From assembly GCF_035762905.1 (NCBI RefSeq), contig NZ_DASUCC010000070.1, forward strand, positions 62,001-126,000: DNA of 64,000 nt, read 5' to 3'. Below, piece by piece: positions 61,229-64,000 of this stretch. Position 1 is the stretch's first letter; every line of letters starts with the position of its first letter. The stretch comes from DASYTH01 sp035762905 (lineage in GTDB: Bacteria; Actinomycetota; Actinomycetes; Mycobacteriales; Pseudonocardiaceae). The translations under genes and the position numbers were made by a program. The notes under the pieces were generated by a model. That model was not told the origin of the DNA. It saw only the letters and a list, made by a program, of their open reading frames with translations, and did no database searches.

Positions 61229-62152
61229 CCGGAAGTACTCCACCGTTCGCCGGATCCCCTCGACCACGTCCACCCGCGGCGACCAGCCCAGCTCCAGGCC
61301 CGCCGCCGAGCCGTCCAGCGCGGATGCGCGCAGGTCACCCAGCCGCGCCGGCGCCCGCTCCGGGTCGTCGGCGACCCCGATCTCCTTGGCCACCAACGAA
61401 TGCAGCTCCCGGTCGGAGGTCTGCCGGCCGGTGCCGATGTTGTACCGGCGGCCACCGCCGGCCGGCCCGGACGCGGCGATGAACGCGTCCACCACGTCGC
61501 CGACGAACACGTAGTCCCTCGTGTTGCCGCCGTCGCCGAAGACCCTGGTCGGCGCCCCGCGGAGCAGCGCGTTGATGAAGATCGCCACCACGCCCGCCTC
61601 GCCGTGCGGATCCTGGCGCGGGCCGTACACGTTGGCCAGCGCCAGATGGGTACAGTCCAGGCCGTACAGCTCGCGATACGTGTTGAGGTACACCTCGCCG
61701 GCGACCTTGGACGCCGCGTACGGCGACGCCGGGTTGATCGGGACCGTCTCGGCGACCGGGAGTTGGGTCGGGTTGCCGTAGATCGAACCGCCCGACGACG
61801 CGAAGACGACCTTGCGCACCCCGGCCCGCCGAGCCGCCTCGGCCAGGTTCACCGTGCCCTGCACGTTCAGCGACAGGTCCAGCAGCGGATCGGCCACGCT
61901 GACCCGCACGTCGATCTGCGCGGCCAGGTGGAACACCACCTCCGGCCGGACCGTGTCGAGCAGGCCGGCCAGCTCGGGCGCGCGGACGTCCAACTCGTGC
62001 AGCACGGCACCGGCGGCCAGCGCGGCGTCCAGGTTCTCCCGCCGCCCACGCCGCAGGTCGTCGACCACCACGACCTCGTGGCCGCCGGCCAGCAGCCGGT
62101 CGGCCAGGGTCGATCCGATGAATCCCGCCCCACCGGTGACAAGGGCACGCAT
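61190..62152 (-). CDS. NAD-dependent nucleotide-sugar epimerase (B)
   Basis: A 320-residue extended SDR: GGAGFIGSTLADRL at the N-terminus, SSGGSIYG, then YAASKVAGE (Tyr/Lys of the active site), as in UDP-glucose 4-epimerase GalE-like enzymes. It is 14 bp downstream of the flippase gene. It is not closely alike to epimerase A, so the cluster carries two separate activities. AGGAG lies 11 bases before ATG 62152. Confidence 0.92.
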   Translation of the reverse strand: MRALVTGGAGFIGSTLADRLLAGGHEVVVVDDLRRGRRENLDAALAAGAVLHELDVRAPELAGLLDTVRPEVVFHLAAQIDVRVSVADPLLDLSLNVQGTVNLAEAARRAGVRKVVFASSGGSIYGNPTQLPVAETVPINPASPYAASKVAGEVYLNTYRELYGLDCTHLALANVYGPRQDPHGEAGVVAIFINALLRGAPTRVFGDGGNTRDYVFVGDVVDAFIAASGPAGGGRRYNIGTGRQTSDRELHSLVAKEIGVADDPERAPARLGDLRASALDGSAAGLELGWSPRVDVVEGIRRTVEYFRSAGGSQGAADQG

Positions 62153-62166
62153 CTGCGAGGGTTCTC

Positions 62167-63459
62167 CTATCTCGTGGCCACGGCCGGACGGCTGTCCGAA
62201 CGCAGTTCCCGTAGTAGGCCGTGCAGCACGATCAGCAGGGTCAGGCCCGGCCCGAGCAGCTGCCCGATCGCGGCCGCGGTGACCGCGTCGGGCAGCAGCA
62301 GCGCGAGCCCGAGCGTGACGACCGACCCGACCACCCAGCCCACGGTGACCACCCGGTCCCGGCCGAGCGCCACCAGTGCGGGCTGCACGGCGTACGCGGC
62401 GATCAGCACCACCGTGCTGGTCCCCAGCAACAGCATGATCCCGGTGTCCGGCGGCTGCGGCGTGGCCAGGAACGTCCGCAGCACCCACGGGCCGATGGCC
62501 ACGAACAGGGCCACGCCAGGGATGCCGGCGCCGACGATCCCGGCCAGCAGCAGCCGCATCCGGCGGGCGAACAGGGCCAGGTCGCCCCGGGTCACCGCGG
62601 CGGTCAGGGACGGCAGCAGCATGGTCAGCACCGGGAAGAACAGCAGCACCGGGATCCGGGCGATCACCGCGGCCTGGCCGAACGCCAGCGCGACCGCGCT
62701 GTCCTCGGCCAGCCGGGAGGTCACCGCGAGCGGCGCGATGTTGGGCAGCAGCTGGGCGAACAGCGTCGCCACCGACAGCGCGGCGAGACTCCGGCCGATC
62801 GTGGTGTCCTCGGCGGTCGGCTCCACCGGCTCCACCGGCTCGGCCGGCCGGCGGGCGCGCAGCCAGGCCAGGCCGGCGAGCACCGCGACCACGGTCGAGA
62901 TCTGGTAGGCCGCCGCGTACACCCACGCATGGTCGGCGCCGGCGACGGCGAGCCCGAGGCAGAGCACCATCCGGGCGGCGCCCTCGATGGCCAGCACCGC
63001 GCTGTAACCGCCGAACCGCCGCGACCCGGCCAGCTGGCCGCGCACCAGGTGCAGTGCGCCGTTGAGGGCCGGCGTGGTCAGCACCGCGGCGAAGACCACC
63101 CAGTCGCCGTGCAGCGTGGCACCGACCAGCACCGGCGCGAGCAGCACCAGCAAGCCGGTCACCACCGCCACCAGGATGGCGCCGGCCCGCAGCACCTTGC
63201 GCAGCTCCGGCCCGACCGGCCGGCCGGCGGCCAGCGCCCGGCTGGTGGACCGGCTGGCCACCTGCTCGAGCGCGGCGAACACGCCCGGGCCGGCCACGTT
63301 GACCACGAAGTAGAAGGCGAGCGCCAGGTTGGCCTCGGCCTTGGGCAGTGTCCGGCCGGTGAGCGCGACGAAGACGTAACCGGCGATCCCGAACACGACC
63401 AGGCCGGCGCCCATCTGCAGCGATGGGGCGACCAGCCGGCGGGAGCGCAGCGACAGCAC
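62167..63459 (-). CDS. polysaccharide flippase-like membrane protein (MATE/MOP)
   Basis: A 430-residue protein with about 12 helices and the MOP-superfamily pattern (GYVFVALTGRTLPKAEANLALAFYFV near the N-terminus). Close to the actinobacterial Wzx-like exporters that move lipid-linked sugars across the membrane. The start is taken as GTG 63459 (VLSLRSRRLVAPSLQMG); longer versions have no support. It is the exporter candidate for the polymer made by this cluster. Confidence 0.85.
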   Translation of the reverse strand: MLSLRSRRLVAPSLQMGAGLVVFGIAGYVFVALTGRTLPKAEANLALAFYFVVNVAGPGVFAALEQVASRSTSRALAAGRPVGPELRKVLRAGAILVAVVTGLLVLLAPVLVGATLHGDWVVFAAVLTTPALNGALHLVRGQLAGSRRFGGYSAVLAIEGAARMVLCLGLAVAGADHAWVYAAAYQISTVVAVLAGLAWLRARRPAEPVEPVEPTAEDTTIGRSLAALSVATLFAQLLPNIAPLAVTSRLAEDSAVALAFGQAAVIARIPVLLFFPVLTMLLPSLTAAVTRGDLALFARRMRLLLAGIVGAGIPGVALFVAIGPWVLRTFLATPQPPDTGIMLLLGTSTVVLIAAYAVQPALVALGRDRVVTVGWVVGSVVTLGLALLLPDAVTAAAIGQLLGPGLTLLIVLHGLLRELRSDSRPAVATR

Positions 63460-63517
63460 GCCGCCACTGTAGAGAACGGGTTGACCTGAGCCGGGTGGGT
63501 GGTGTCGGGTTCGGATC

Positions 63518-64000
63518 GTGAAGGGTTGGGCGCTGGGGGTTGTCGCGGTGTTGGCGGTCGGCTGCACGTCCACGCCGCCGCCGGAACCACTGCCGCCCGG
63601 CCCGCCGCCGGTGACCGTGCCGGCGCTGACCGGGTGGACGTCGGCCGCCGGGCGGTTCGAGCTGACCCCGGACAGCCGGATCGTGGTCGACCCGGAACAG
63701 GAACACGTGCGCGACGACGCCGAGACGTTCGCCGGGGACGCGGCGGAGATCATCGGCCGGCGGCTGCCGGTGGTCACCGAGCCGCGCCGGTCCGGCGACA
63801 TCGTGCTCGGGCTCGACGGCAACCGCGCCGACCTCGGCGCCGAGGGCTACGCGCTGTCGGTGGCCGACATGGTCACGGTCACCGCGCGGACCGACGCCGG
63901 GGCGTTCTACGGCACCCGCACGCTGCTCCAGATGCTGCGCGCCGGGGGACCGCTGCCGGCCGGCGCGGTCACCGACGTTCCGCGCTACGCCGAACGCGGC
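63518..64000 (+). CDS. GH20-type lipoprotein beta-N-acetylhexosaminidase, cut by window edge
   Basis: The frame is open from GTG 63518 to the end (161 codons). Signal peptide with lipobox (AVLAVGC), a Pro-rich spacer, then a glycoside hydrolase family 20 N-terminal (GH20b) domain (SRIVVDPEQEHVRDDAETFAGD, YGTRTLLQMLRAGG). The catalytic barrel is beyond the edge. It should be an extracytoplasmic lipoprotein trimming N-acetylhexosamine, which fits both the glycan cluster and the DasR-type amino-sugar locus. Confidence 0.85.
   Translation, partial: MKGWALGVVAVLAVGCTSTPPPEPLPPGPPPVTVPALTGWTSAAGRFELTPDSRIVVDPEQEHVRDDAETFAGDAAEIIGRRLPVVTEPRRSGDIVLGLDGNRADLGAEGYALSVADMVTVTARTDAGAFYGTRTLLQMLRAGGPLPAGAVTDVPRYAERG

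Overview
The window is very GC-rich, has GTG starts and four-base start/stop overlaps, and lacks rRNA, tRNA, phage or transposase genes. The peptide deformylase / DUF3263 / LytR_C trio, an ESX-type PE/PPE/EspG set, AfsR-like and DasR-like regulators and several secreted proteases point to a filamentous or nocardioform actinomycete, most likely of the order Pseudonocardiales. The genus cannot be fixed from sequence alone. It looks like ordinary chromosome.

Layout. 1-3.8 kb: LytR_C membrane protein (cut by the edge), DUF3263 regulator, def, an HtrA-like protease, a LysE exporter and a zinc-ribbon protein. 3.9-10.2 kb: a thiamine locus with two TPP riboswitches, one before thiC-thiD-ion channel and one on the other strand before thiO-thiS-thiG; thiE is divergent and probably leaderless. 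10.2-14.2 kb: secreted S1 protease, PLP dehydratase, DHA2 drug exporter. 14.2-17.7 kb: an amino-sugar locus (DasR-like GntR regulator, SIS protein, HxlR regulator, GlcNAc-kinase-like protein) with a dre operator over the promoter. 17.9-21.1 kb: four minus-strand genes PE-like, PPE-like, EspG, DUF3159. 21.2-24.4 kb: SGNH hydrolase and an AfsR-like regulator. 24.8-30.1 kb: a stress-type island (STAS, SRPBCC, acidic small protein, DJ-1/PfpI, hemerythrin, small membrane proteins, GlsB).

Two gene-free stretches, about 26.8-27.96 kb and 30.1-31.3 kb, hold degenerate repeats and lie between convergent genes. The second ends in a strong G-quadruplex-prone run at the 3' end of a secreted alpha-amylase gene. 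34.2-38.0 kb: small membrane protein, a 29-residue Gly/Trp-rich peptide gene with its own terminator, two head-to-head LysR paralogues, a snapalysin-like protease and a phosphodiesterase. 38.1-47.3 kb: a large S8 protease, an ArsR/CDF metal pair, an HxlR/SCP2 regulator, a GMC oxidoreductase with its small partner, and hypotheticals.

47.4-64 kb is a cell-surface glycan locus: HAD protein and methyltransferase, two DUF2142 membrane proteins, a five-gene sugar-nucleotide operon (Gfo/Idh/MocA dehydrogenase, epimerase, two DegT aminotransferases, NeuD-type acetyltransferase), two GT2 glycosyltransferases with DUF2304, a further epimerase, a flippase, and the start of a GH20 lipoprotein. Together they could build, N-acylate, transfer and export an amino-sugar-containing polymer; the product itself cannot be read from the sequence.
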